Shown here: positions 1 to 6,473 of the stretch, piece by piece | Numbering within the stretch: position 1 is the first letter of the stretch | How the letters are laid out: every line of letters starts with the position of its first letter | NCBI GenBank assembly: GCA_946627575.1 | Contig: CAMOVS010000015.1 | Span: 1-11,224, forward strand | Length of the DNA: 11,224 nucleotides | Direction of reading: 5' to 3' | Origin: an uncultured Lachnospiraceae bacterium | Lineage (GTDB): Bacteria; Bacillota; Clostridia; Lachnospirales; Lachnospiraceae | Position numbers and translations under genes: made by a program | The notes under the pieces: generated by a model | Seen by the model: only the letters and a program-made list of their open reading frames with translations | Databases searched by the model: none | Told to the model about the DNA's origin: nothing

Positions 1-145
1 CCCCCCGAATGGCTTCCGAGATCTCATCTGCATTGGTAACCTGTCCCAGATCCCGAGAAAATCTCTGATAAAGGAACATAATCAGTATACCTGTACCAAG
101 AATAGCTGCCAGAAGGACAATCCACCGCCCTTTTCCTTTCTTCAT
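1..145 (-). CDS. N-terminus of a membrane-anchored protein (partial)
   Basis: Only the first 48 or so residues lie in the window; the rest runs off the left edge. The start chosen is the ATG at 143-145, preceded by GGAGGG with a seven-base spacer. The protein begins MKKGKGRW, followed by one hydrophobic segment at about residues 8-25, then a polar stretch (YQRFSRDLGQ, NADEISEAI). The basic residues before the segment suggest an N-in signal anchor with the bulk outside the membrane. It begins about 40 bases after the cytochrome-b-like gene on the same strand, so it is probably in the same operon. No family can be assigned. A flavoprotein, an FMN transferase of the ApbE type or a sensor kinase would all fit the context, but none is shown by the sequence. 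Confidence 0.6.
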   Translation of the reverse strand, partial: MKKGKGRWIVLLAAILGTGILIMFLYQRFSRDLGQVTNADEISEAIRG

Positions 146-185
146 CTGTTTGCCCTCCGGATCATCGTGATTCTTTTCCGGCAGT

Positions 186-737
186 TCAGACCATCTGCCA
201 GCGCAGATAATAAATCACAAAGGCGGTGGCCGCCAGAAAGAGAAGAATGGACAAAGTCAGAAGGATGTCCACTCGAAGCCCTTTATGGTCCTCTATGCCC
301 AGGGCGATCTTGAGGGGACCTATATTGGTTAGCAGATGAACCATAAGAGCCGCCACCATGAGAAGCTGTACGGCCAGTCTCCCCCCGTTAAAGAGCTGAA
401 GCCGATAGCCCTCTGCCGTCTGCCGGCCGCGAAAAGCCACCACATGCAGGGCGATGAATACCATAAGGGCCATGCCGCTGATCCGCCGTACCCAGAAGAG
501 CCGGTTGGCCTTCCTGTAGGATACACCGGCCGCCTTCCGGGCACGAAGAGTATCCCATGTCAGCTTCAGGGAGATAAGCATATGAACGACAATAAGTCCT
601 ACCATAAGATAGGACAGTTTTGTAAATAAGCTATTGCCTCCGGGAGTCATCCCGGCAAGCTCCAGGGATCCCCATATCATATGAATGAGGAAGAGAATCA
701 TAATCAAGCTTGTAATGATTGCATTGGCCCTTCTCAT
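186..737 (-). CDS. five-helix cytochrome-b-like membrane protein
   Basis: This 183-residue protein has five predicted membrane segments, at about residues 7-27, 41-61, 85-104, 120-140 and 155-178. Histidines lie inside four of them: H19 (FLIHMIW), H52 (IVVHML), H98 (IALHVV) and H134 (LMVHLL). The stretch FWVRRISGMALMVFIALH at 81-98 resembles the heme-binding helix of succinate dehydrogenase/fumarate reductase cytochrome b subunits. Five helices and four helix-borne histidines match the two-heme layout known for FrdC-type subunits. The inferred role is carrying electrons across the membrane, perhaps from menaquinol to an extracytoplasmic flavin partner. Its ATG overlaps the TGA of the gene before it in an ATGA motif, so the two are probably translationally coupled. 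No fumarate reductase flavoprotein or iron-sulfur subunit is visible; the partner may be the truncated gene downstream. Confidence 0.7.
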   Translation of the reverse strand: MRRANAIITSLIMILFLIHMIWGSLELAGMTPGGNSLFTKLSYLMVGLIVVHMLISLKLTWDTLRARKAAGVSYRKANRLFWVRRISGMALMVFIALHVVAFRGRQTAEGYRLQLFNGGRLAVQLLMVAALMVHLLTNIGPLKIALGIEDHKGLRVDILLTLSILLFLAATAFVIYYLRWQMV

Positions 738-1228
738 AATCCCTCCGATCGCACCACAAGCACATGGCTCCTGCCTTTCATATCATCAGGCAGATAAGCT
801 TCGTAGATCTCTCTGGACATGAGGATGACATCAAAATATCCGTAATCCAGCTTAGACAACATCAGGGTAATATTCTCGGTCCGAAGGGCCATCTGGTTCT
901 CCGGCAGCCGGCTTTGGAAGCTCCTGGCAAGCTCCAGTCCGGCAGGGTCTGTATCTGCTGTTACACAGGAGATGTCTTCAAAAAGAAAGGATATCTCCTT
1001 ACCCGAAAAGAATTCCTCCCAGACCTTCAGGTTCTCATTATTCTTATGTCTATCCCGGTTAATCAGGACAACGTAAGCCCCGGATGGCTGGTCCAGAACC
1101 ACTGTGGCAGAAGAGATGGCATCCGCCCCGGATGCCAGTCTCTGAGGATAACCTGTCGCCAGGGCAGGAATCCCCGCCAGCAGGGCAAGAAGAACCGCCA
1201 CCACGATTATGTGGCGAATCATTCTCAT
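734..1228 (-). CDS. secreted or anchored protein with a DAISSAT motif, family unknown
   Basis: I do not recognise this 164-residue protein as a whole. It starts with two arginines and a hydrophobic stretch at about residues 6-25 ending in PALA, which looks like a signal peptide or anchor. Right after it comes GADAISSATVV, with D36, S39, S40, A41 and T42. That is one residue away from the D-A-I-S-G-A-T motif of FMN-binding domains, where ApbE links FMN to the threonine; the neighbouring gene carries the standard form. The remaining 120 residues are alternating hydrophobic and polar (YVVLINRDRH, VWEEFF, YFDVILMSRE), suggesting a small alpha/beta domain, with one cysteine at 88. Its ATG overlaps the TGA of the FMN lipoprotein gene and its own TGA overlaps the cytochrome start, so the three are very likely made together. 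Flavin binding is inference. Confidence 0.7.
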   Translation of the reverse strand: MRMIRHIIVVAVLLALLAGIPALATGYPQRLASGADAISSATVVLDQPSGAYVVLINRDRHKNNENLKVWEEFFSGKEISFLFEDISCVTADTDPAGLELARSFQSRLPENQMALRTENITLMLSKLDYGYFDVILMSREIYEAYLPDDMKGRSHVLVVRSEGL

Positions 1229-1671
1229 TCTTCCGCTTCCTTCAGTGCATTATTCACAGCTTCGACGAATTCGTCATAATTGATGGTAGCTCCGCTGATG
1301 GCATCGATGCCGTCAAGCTGCCCGTTCTGCACCAGCATGGAAGCATACTCGTCTCTGGCCGCGTTGGCTTTCTGCGCCTTATTATAATAGTCTTTGTTGG
1401 CGATCCGTCCATCTTCTTTTCCATACTCTTCATCCTTAAAGGTGCCGTCTACCTCGTAGGTCTTATAAGTACATTCTGTGATGGATCCGTCCTTGATGGT
1501 AAGGTTCACTACGCCGTAACCATTGCCATCATCGCTCCCGTCTTCACTCTCGTAGACAGAGCTCTTGCCTTCATAAGTTCCATCTTTATAGGACTTACTT
1601 CCACCGCCGCAGCCTGCCAGCAGGCCTGCGCAGAGTGCGAAAGTTAAGGTCATACCCATCCACTTTCTCAT
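1225..1671 (-). CDS. FMN-binding domain lipoprotein
   Basis: This is a 148-residue lipoprotein. The open frame extends further upstream, but the ATG at 1669-1671 is chosen because GGAGGAGGGG precedes it and a clear signal follows: MRKWMG, a hydrophobic core, and the lipobox LLAGC with C21. The mature part starts with a GGGSKS linker and DGTYEG, continues with GYGVVNLTIKDGSITE (typical of the FMN-binding fold), and ends with DGIDAISGATINYDEFVEAV. SGAT at 126-129 is the site at which ApbE flavin transferases attach FMN to threonine in NqrC/RnfG-type domains; T129 is the likely acceptor. It probably acts as an extracellular one-protein electron carrier. It follows the ATPase gene after a structured 115-base gap and heads an overlapping three-gene block with the DAISSAT protein and the cytochrome. 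Confidence 0.85.
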   Translation of the reverse strand: MRKWMGMTLTFALCAGLLAGCGGGSKSYKDGTYEGKSSVYESEDGSDDGNGYGVVNLTIKDGSITECTYKTYEVDGTFKDEEYGKEDGRIANKDYYNKAQKANAARDEYASMLVQNGQLDGIDAISGATINYDEFVEAVNNALKEAEE

Positions 1672-1717
1672 TATGCCCCTCCTCCTTATTTTAATAATGT
1701 CACCATCGTATGATCTA

Positions 1718-1773
1718 AAGGTCAATCTTTCACCATTATGCGAGCATATCGCAAGAATCAGCCTTTTGACCTT
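1718..1773. repeat. nested inverted repeats upstream of the FMN lipoprotein gene
   Basis: In the 115-base gap between the ATPase and the FMN lipoprotein gene, AAGGTCAA (1718-1725) is the exact complement of TTGACCTT (1766-1773). GATC flanks each arm, at 1712-1715 and 1774-1777. Between the arms lies a second perfect repeat, TGCGA-GCATA-TCGCA (1739-1753). The arrangement could be a 5' UTR fold or a pair of operator half-sites. I see no T-run that would make it a terminator and no convincing -35/-10 pair. Function is unknown. Confidence 0.4.
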
Positions 1774-1786
1774 GATCGCATCTTAA

Positions 1787-2485
1787 CTACTGCAGTGTAA
1801 TATGCTTGATCCGGCCTGTGAAATTCTCATTGATGCTTTCATGGTCGATCTTGCCGTTCCTCAGAACCACGGTCCGCTGGGCCACTTCAGCCACCTCAGG
1901 GTTATGGGTTACCACCACCAGGGTGGTTCCTTCCTCGTGAAGCTTGCGGAACAGTTCAACTACAATCTCCTCGTTGGCTTCATCCAGGTTGCCGGTAGGT
2001 TCATCCGCCAGAATGATCTCTGGATAATTAATCAGAGCCCTTGCCACGCACACACGCTGCTGTTCTCCACCGGAAAGCTGGCTGGGATAATGCTTGGCCC
2101 GGTCGGCCAGACCGACTCGTTCCAGCGCCTCCATAGCTTCTTTCTCATCCGGCACAGAATGATAATACTGGGCCAGCATCACGTTCTCCACTGCGGTCAG
2201 GTAGCTGACCAGGTGAAACTGCTGGAAGATCAGACCGATCTTGTCCCGCCGGATATTGGTAAGCTCGCGGGCGCTCTTTTTTGCGATATCCACGCCATCC
2301 AAAAGAACCTCGCCCTCTGAAGCTTTATCCAAAGCTCCGATGATATTCATGGTCGTGCTCTTTCCGGATCCCGAAGGGCCCATGATCGCCAGCCATTCTC
2401 CTTTTTCCACTTTAAGATTAATATGATCCAGGGCATGCAGATTTCCATAGATCTTGGATACATTTTTTAATTCCAGAAGGCTCAC
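1787..2485 (-). CDS. ABC transporter ATPase, MacB/LolD type
   Basis: This 232-residue ATPase has all the motifs in order: Walker A GPSGSGKST at 36-44, Q-loop FQQFH around Q88-Q89, signature LSGGEQQR at 137-144, Walker B IILADEPTGNLD from 157 with D161 and E162, and the switch histidine H194 (VVTHNPE). GNLDEAN after Walker B and the overall length fit the MacB/LolD/FtsE subgroup that works with FtsX-like permeases. The start is GTG at 2483-2485, with AAGGAG seven bases upstream inside the end of the preceding permease gene; only two bases separate that gene's stop from this start. It presumably powers a heterodimer of the two permeases upstream. In the related Fet and Cj1658-Cj1665 clusters the same ATPase-permease set accompanies FTR1 and P19; its transported substrate is not settled by sequence. 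Confidence 0.93.
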   Translation of the reverse strand: MSLLELKNVSKIYGNLHALDHINLKVEKGEWLAIMGPSGSGKSTTMNIIGALDKASEGEVLLDGVDIAKKSARELTNIRRDKIGLIFQQFHLVSYLTAVENVMLAQYYHSVPDEKEAMEALERVGLADRAKHYPSQLSGGEQQRVCVARALINYPEIILADEPTGNLDEANEEIVVELFRKLHEEGTTLVVVTHNPEVAEVAQRTVVLRNGKIDHESINENFTGRIKHITLQ

Positions 2486-2487
2486 TG

Positions 2488-3666
2488 CTACTCTCCTTTC
2501 AGTACAAGTGCCGGGTCAATGTCCGTGGCGCTTCGAATCGGAAGCAGACAGGCGATTCCTGTCACAATAACCGATGCTATAATGGTCAGCGGAAGAAGCC
2601 AGGGCATAAAAGTAATCGAGCTGTTAAAGACATTGACGGAAACCGCCTGGGCAAAAAGAAAACCGAACACGGCTCCTACGGCTCCGCCCACAGCGCCCAG
2701 CACCAGACCTTCTCCCATAAACTCCGCAACAATACTCTGATTGCTGGCTCCCAGGGCCTTACGAAGACCGATTTCCATCCTTCGTTCTGCTACGACCGCT
2801 GTCATGGTGGTGGCCACACTGATCATGGTCAAAGCCAGGACAATGATGGTAACCAGGAGCACCAGGGACTGAAGTTTGGAAAAGACCTTGGTCTCAGATT
2901 CCGTAACCCTCTTAACCAGTCTTGCTGACATCATATCAGACTTTCCTGTAATGGAATCCGCATAGGAAGAAAGCTGTTTGGATTCGGCGGATACCGAAAG
3001 CTCACAGATATCAAATACCGTAGGGCTTCCGGTCAGGTTCTCCATGTCCTTCAGACCCATATAGACATAATCCTCTTCTTTCCCTCCGGTACTTAGGATG
3101 CCTGTCACCGTAAAATCTATAAAATTATCGGGCACGATATCCTCTTCTTCCTGCTTGGATTCCTTCTTTTTATCGGTTTTGTCCGCTTCCGGAGCATAAG
3201 TGCAGGTAACCCTCTTTCCCTCTTTAAGGTTATAGGTTTCTGCGACGCTTTCTCCGACCATTATTTCCTTTTCAGCAGATGGCCAGCGCCCTTCCACGGA
3301 CCAGAAGGGACTGGTCTTCTGCGCCTCTTCCATGCTCATGGCGGCTGCCATGACCGGCCGGTCATTAATCCTCACGGTGTCATAGCGGTAGGGAGTCACG
3401 CCTACCAACTGGTCTTTGGGGATCAGCGACACCGCTTTATCGACATCCTCCTGGGTAAATCCTTCCCCTGATGAGGTAATAATCATATTGGCGCCGTAGC
3501 TTCTGAACTGCTGGCTCAGCTGTCGCGGCACATCCACATAGATCGTCACAAGGCCCGAAAGAATCGTCGCTCCTATGGCAATCGCCAGCAAAGCGATCAC
3601 CATCCTTGAACGACGCCTCAGAAGCGACGCTGTGACCATCCGCATATACATCTGTCTCTTTTTCAA
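2488..3666 (-). CDS. MacB/FtsX-type ABC permease (second of pair)
   Basis: This 392-residue permease has the usual layout: one N-terminal membrane helix at about 20-43, a large extracytoplasmic domain to about 260, then three helices at about 265-292, 318-342 and 355-376. The coupling motif ERRMEIGLRKALGA at 294-307 is diagnostic of FtsX/MacB permeases. The extracytoplasmic domain carries a very charged insert, about residues 159-179, rich in K, E and D. The start is taken as TTG at 3664-3666 because AGAGGAG lies seven bases upstream; the next in-frame ATG codons, at residues 6 and 8, have no comparable ribosome site. The TTG overlaps the TGA of a micro-ORF in the gap before it (TTGA). It ends two bases before the ATPase GTG. 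No separate MacA-like adaptor gene is present in the window. Confidence 0.9.
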   Translation of the reverse strand: MKKRQMYMRMVTASLLRRRSRMVIALLAIAIGATILSGLVTIYVDVPRQLSQQFRSYGANMIITSSGEGFTQEDVDKAVSLIPKDQLVGVTPYRYDTVRINDRPVMAAAMSMEEAQKTSPFWSVEGRWPSAEKEIMVGESVAETYNLKEGKRVTCTYAPEADKTDKKKESKQEEEDIVPDNFIDFTVTGILSTGGKEEDYVYMGLKDMENLTGSPTVFDICELSVSAESKQLSSYADSITGKSDMMSARLVKRVTESETKVFSKLQSLVLLVTIIVLALTMISVATTMTAVVAERRMEIGLRKALGASNQSIVAEFMGEGLVLGAVGGAVGAVFGFLFAQAVSVNVFNSSITFMPWLLPLTIIASVIVTGIACLLPIRSATDIDPALVLKGE

Positions 3667-3679
3667 TGCTTCGCTCCTC

Positions 3680-3697
3680 TAATAACGCTAGTTATTA
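3680..3697. repeat. 7-4-7 inverted repeat next to a ribosome site
   Basis: TAATAAC-GCTA-GTTATTA is a perfect inverted repeat that ends directly against the AGAGGAG ribosome site of the second permease on the minus strand. A hairpin here would sit immediately upstream of the Shine-Dalgarno sequence and the rare TTG start, so it could influence translation. It is AT-rich with no following T-run, so it is not a terminator. Confidence 0.4.
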
Positions 3698-3719
3698 TCT
3701 GACTAATCATTTCGGATGC

Positions 3720-3763
3720 CCGATTCCGCCGCCGTGCCATTTCACCTGCACGGGCGTAATCGG
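3720..3763. repeat. GC-rich two-part stem-loop between permease genes
   Basis: CCGATT (3720-3725) pairs with AATCGG (3758-3763), and inside it CCGTGC (3732-3737) pairs with GCACGG (3748-3753), leaving a ten-base loop and internal bulges. It is the most GC-rich part of the gap between the permease genes. It may be an mRNA processing or stability element. Function is unassigned. Confidence 0.35.
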
Positions 3764-3781
3764 CTCCTATTACTATTTTTC

Positions 3782-5071
3782 TTATCTTCCATGTAATACT
3801 TCAGTGGGTCTTAAGTTCAGCAGCATACGTACAGCGGGAATACATCCGATCAAGGTGACCACCGTTACCAGAACTGCAACCAGAGGGATTACCATAGGCC
3901 TCATGGAGATCGCCGAGCCAAATACCGTATGACCGATCACCTGGGCAAATCCCTGACCTGCAAAAAAGCCAATAAGGCCTCCAATGAGGGCCGTACATAG
4001 GATCTCCGTAATCACGAGGCCCGTGATGGCAGGATTGTGAGCTCCTATGGCCTTCATCAGGCCGATCTCCTGGGACCGCTCCATGACGGAAGCCGTAACC
4101 AGATTGGAGATACCCAGTGCTGCTCCGATCATAGCCAGGAAAGTGATCAGAATCATGAGGAGCTTCATCTTCTCAAGAATCTGTCCCTCAGAGTCCGCTA
4201 CCTGCCGTACGGGAGAAGCAACCGAATCTGTAATCACTTCTTCAATCTGATAGCAGATGGAGCTAACGTAGGCTGTGCAGTACCAGGTTTCATATTGAGC
4301 TACTGAGAGAGAACCCGGATCCTTGGCAGCCTTTCTTGCCAGGTCGTTGTCCGGTGTTGTGAGGGCAGACACCTCGATGCTGTCTACCTTTCCCTCCAAT
4401 CCTCCAAGAGCCTGGGCAGTATCAAGGGTAACAAAGATCTGGTCATCTTCCTCACCGCCGGCATCATAGATGCCCGCCACAGTAAGCTGCTTGCTGTTCC
4501 GGTTACCGGCGAGCCGGATCTTATCTCCCACGCCGATTCCCTCTTCCTCAGCCAAAGCCCGACCTATCATTGCAACATCTTTCTTGTCTTTCCCCTGTTC
4601 ATCAATCCAGTTGCCATCCTTGATTTCCCACCAGCTCCGCAGGGAAGCAATGCCGGCATCCAGCTCCTCCCCGGTGGGGAGCTTCATATGATGGTTGAAC
4701 CATGTTCCGCTGACGGTCACGGGGCTGCCATCATTCAACTTAGCCTCCACGTTCAGGAAAGGGGTATAGTCTACGATGTTGAAGGCCCAGAATATAGTCT
4801 TGATCTTGCCCAGCTCATCCTCGGAAAGATAGCTTCCGGACACATTCTCCTCGCCAACATCATAAAGCTCATTGACAACGGAAGCTTCCTTGGGCACTAC
4901 AGTAATGTTGGCACCGTAGGCCTTCAGCTCCTGGTTTACCTTGTCTTCCACATCCATCATGACTGAAAGCATGGCAGTGGCAAGAGAGGCGCCCAGGGCG
5001 ATTGTAAAAGCAATCATTGTCATCTTTTTCCATTGCCGTATGAAGGCTTTGGCTATCATTCTAATAAACAT
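3782..5071 (-). CDS. MacB/FtsX-type ABC permease (first of pair)
   Basis: This 429-residue permease has an N-terminal helix at about 16-39, an extracytoplasmic domain to about 300 and three C-terminal helices at about 302-326, 351-380 and 391-415. The motif ERSQEIGLMKAIGA at 331-344 identifies the FtsX/MacB fold. The external domain contains YGANITVVPKEASV and GDKIRLAG-type segments common in MacB core domains. It is longer than its partner and has a different external domain, so the two look like a heterodimer rather than a recent duplication. The ATG at 5069-5071 follows GGAAG by four bases and lies 20 bases after the DUF2318 stop. With the ATPase it corresponds to the permease pair found beside FTR1/P19 in the Fet and Campylobacter clusters. 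Whether it imports, exports or only uses ATP to work on an external partner is not known from sequence. Confidence 0.9.
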   Translation of the reverse strand: MFIRMIAKAFIRQWKKMTMIAFTIALGASLATAMLSVMMDVEDKVNQELKAYGANITVVPKEASVVNELYDVGEENVSGSYLSEDELGKIKTIFWAFNIVDYTPFLNVEAKLNDGSPVTVSGTWFNHHMKLPTGEELDAGIASLRSWWEIKDGNWIDEQGKDKKDVAMIGRALAEEEGIGVGDKIRLAGNRNSKQLTVAGIYDAGGEEDDQIFVTLDTAQALGGLEGKVDSIEVSALTTPDNDLARKAAKDPGSLSVAQYETWYCTAYVSSICYQIEEVITDSVASPVRQVADSEGQILEKMKLLMILITFLAMIGAALGISNLVTASVMERSQEIGLMKAIGAHNPAITGLVITEILCTALIGGLIGFFAGQGFAQVIGHTVFGSAISMRPMVIPLVAVLVTVVTLIGCIPAVRMLLNLRPTEVLHGR

Positions 5072-5091
5072 GACACTTCCATTCCTTCCAT

Positions 5092-6348
5092 TTATTTAAA
5101 TTCCGATTCGTATTCCTTAAGCCCTTCGATGGGTACAATAATCTGCCCGCTGTTGACCTCATAGGGAATCACGATGGGATTGCATCCACCCTTAAATCCA
5201 ATAGTAGAGATATTCATAACGACATCACAGAGATTGCAGACGACCTGCCCGTCCCTCTCGTAATATCCGGTCTCTCCGCACACATCACAAGCATCAAGAC
5301 CCACTCCATAGGATGAAGAATTGGGTTTTTTGATAACGATAAAACGAATTGACACGCCATTTTCGGTCTCATAAGCAAACCGGTGCAGATGTCCGTCAGC
5401 TACCAGGTCAAAGGAAACATATACATTTTTATCATCCACCTTCGTCGCCTCTTCGATCGGAGACAGGGTGGTATCTGTCTTACTCATGGCTTCCACCACG
5501 GTCATAGTGCTGACTGCCAACAGACAAACGACAACTGCCGTCGAAGCCCAGCGCCGGATATTTCTCCATTTGGCTCGAATCTGCCGGTGTTCTGCCGGAT
5601 TCCGGTAAGGTTCTTTCTGCCGGAAACTGCGGGTCCACAGAAGGATAGCAGCCAGGCCAAGCGGCACCAAAGCAAGATAGATAAACCAATCCGTATGAGT
5701 CTTGGCAAATACCGAATAAGTGAACATGGTGTGGTTGGACAGGACAATTCTCTTCTGAAGAAGGACGGAGAAAAGGCCTGCCAGCCTCAGCATAGCATTA
5801 AAAAGCAGCTCCAGTTTCAATACCGGCAGAATGCCGTTCGGGCTAAAGCGCATAAGGCACTTTTCAGCTGCCAGAAAAACAAGAAGGCAGAGGACCAGAC
5901 CTACCGTAACACCGATCATGTTCATCAGATATTCCGTAGAAATGATGGTCTTCTCCGCCATCAGCTCCTGATAGGGGTAAGCCCAGACCGTAGGTGCCGC
6001 ATAAACAATAATAGTAAAATACAACAGGCCCAGAGCGATCCAGGAAATCCTTCGGACAACACTCTTTTCTTTGTTACGGAAAGGTTTAAGGCTTGTTATG
6101 AGAAAGACGACAAAAGCAAGCAGCGAAAGCAGGTAGACCCAGCCATTCAGAATAGCGGTATCAATGAGGCTGGTGGTGTTTCTGATCCAGGCAATCAGCA
6201 AGGAACATACCAGACCCAATAGAGCCAGGATCCACACAATCCTTTTCTCTCCCTTCTTCCCCGCTATCCTGGTATAGCCATGGATCATGCCGCACAGAAG
6301 AGCTCCCATAACAAGGGCTCTAGTTGTTAAAACCAAATAAGAAAGCAT
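5092..6348 (-). CDS. DUF2318 membrane protein with external Cys-rich domain
   Basis: This 418-residue protein starts at an ATG with GGAGG six bases upstream. It has seven or eight membrane segments within residues 5-240 and another at about 268-285, then a soluble C-terminal domain from about 300. That domain carries C354-x-x-C357-G, C371-x-x-C374 and G-G-C389-N-P, the five-cysteine pattern of DUF2318 proteins, which have been proposed to bind an iron-sulfur cluster or metal. VSFDLVADGHLHRFAYE ahead of it is typical of the family. The same family sits beside FTR1, P19 and the two permeases in the Fet and Campylobacter P19 loci, so an accessory role in extracytoplasmic iron handling or electron transfer is likely. 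Placing the cysteine domain outside the cell is inference. It follows the P19 gene across a terminator-like hairpin, so it may be expressed less than FTR1 and P19. Confidence 0.88.
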   Translation of the reverse strand: MLSYLVLTTRALVMGALLCGMIHGYTRIAGKKGEKRIVWILALLGLVCSLLIAWIRNTTSLIDTAILNGWVYLLSLLAFVVFLITSLKPFRNKEKSVVRRISWIALGLLYFTIIVYAAPTVWAYPYQELMAEKTIISTEYLMNMIGVTVGLVLCLLVFLAAEKCLMRFSPNGILPVLKLELLFNAMLRLAGLFSVLLQKRIVLSNHTMFTYSVFAKTHTDWFIYLALVPLGLAAILLWTRSFRQKEPYRNPAEHRQIRAKWRNIRRWASTAVVVCLLAVSTMTVVEAMSKTDTTLSPIEEATKVDDKNVYVSFDLVADGHLHRFAYETENGVSIRFIVIKKPNSSSYGVGLDACDVCGETGYYERDGQVVCNLCDVVMNISTIGFKGGCNPIVIPYEVNSGQIIVPIEGLKEYESEFK

Positions 6349-6385
6349 GATAAGCCTCCATAAGATTCTTAATTAGAAAATCCAT

Positions 6386-6410
6386 AAAAAAAACGCACGA
6401 AAGTGGTGCG
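6386..6410 (-). terminator. intrinsic terminator-like hairpin after the P19 gene
   Basis: Read on the minus strand, CGCAC-CACTTTC-GTGCG (6410 to 6394) is followed at once by eight T (6393 to 6386), the form of a short intrinsic terminator. It lies inside the operon, between P19 and DUF2318, so it probably gives partial termination. Its upstream arm is shared with a larger competing hairpin at 6403-6430. Confidence 0.6.
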
Positions 6411-6430
6411 CCGGATATCCGGAGCACCAC
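6403..6430 (-). promoter_or_regulatory. competing hairpin overlapping the terminator
   Basis: GTGGTGC (6403-6409) pairs exactly with GCACCAC (6424-6430), enclosing the palindrome CCGGATATCCGG (6411-6422) with one mismatched pair between. On the minus strand this stem forms first and uses bases 6406-6410, which the terminator stem also needs, so the two folds exclude each other. It may simply strengthen termination or 3'-end stability of the FTR1-P19 message, or act as an antiterminator. No ligand-binding domain is recognised. Confidence 0.45.
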
Positions 6431-6473
6431 GTTTCTTTAATGATAAACATCTTTCAATAATAATTATTAAAAA

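Larger units (their letters stand above)
3663..3792 (-). other. two chained micro-ORFs between the permease genes, possibly one broken small gene
   Basis: The gap between the permeases holds two short open frames. The first, 3742-3792, starts at an ATG overlapping the stop of the upstream permease and encodes 16 residues (MEDKKNSNR...). The second, 3663-3740, starts one base after the first one's TGA and encodes 25 residues (MARRRNRASEM... ending RGAKH). Its TGA overlaps the TTG of the next permease. Neither has a good ribosome site of its own; start-stop overlap would have to supply initiation. The second frame is also open upstream of its ATG into the permease gene, so a single indel would give one protein of about 40 residues. 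They may be coupling leaders, a decayed small gene, or chance. I know of no family match. Confidence 0.25.

Noticed and set aside
764..1647. Two long plus-strand frames opposite the DAISSAT and FMN genes
   Set aside because: The minus-strand genes have signal sequences, overlapping starts and stops, and motifs; the plus frames have none of these.
5383..6222. 279-codon plus-strand open frame opposite the DUF2318 gene
   Set aside because: It is antisense to a clear membrane-protein gene, has a composition rich in Q, R, H and S with no domain, and has no ribosome site.
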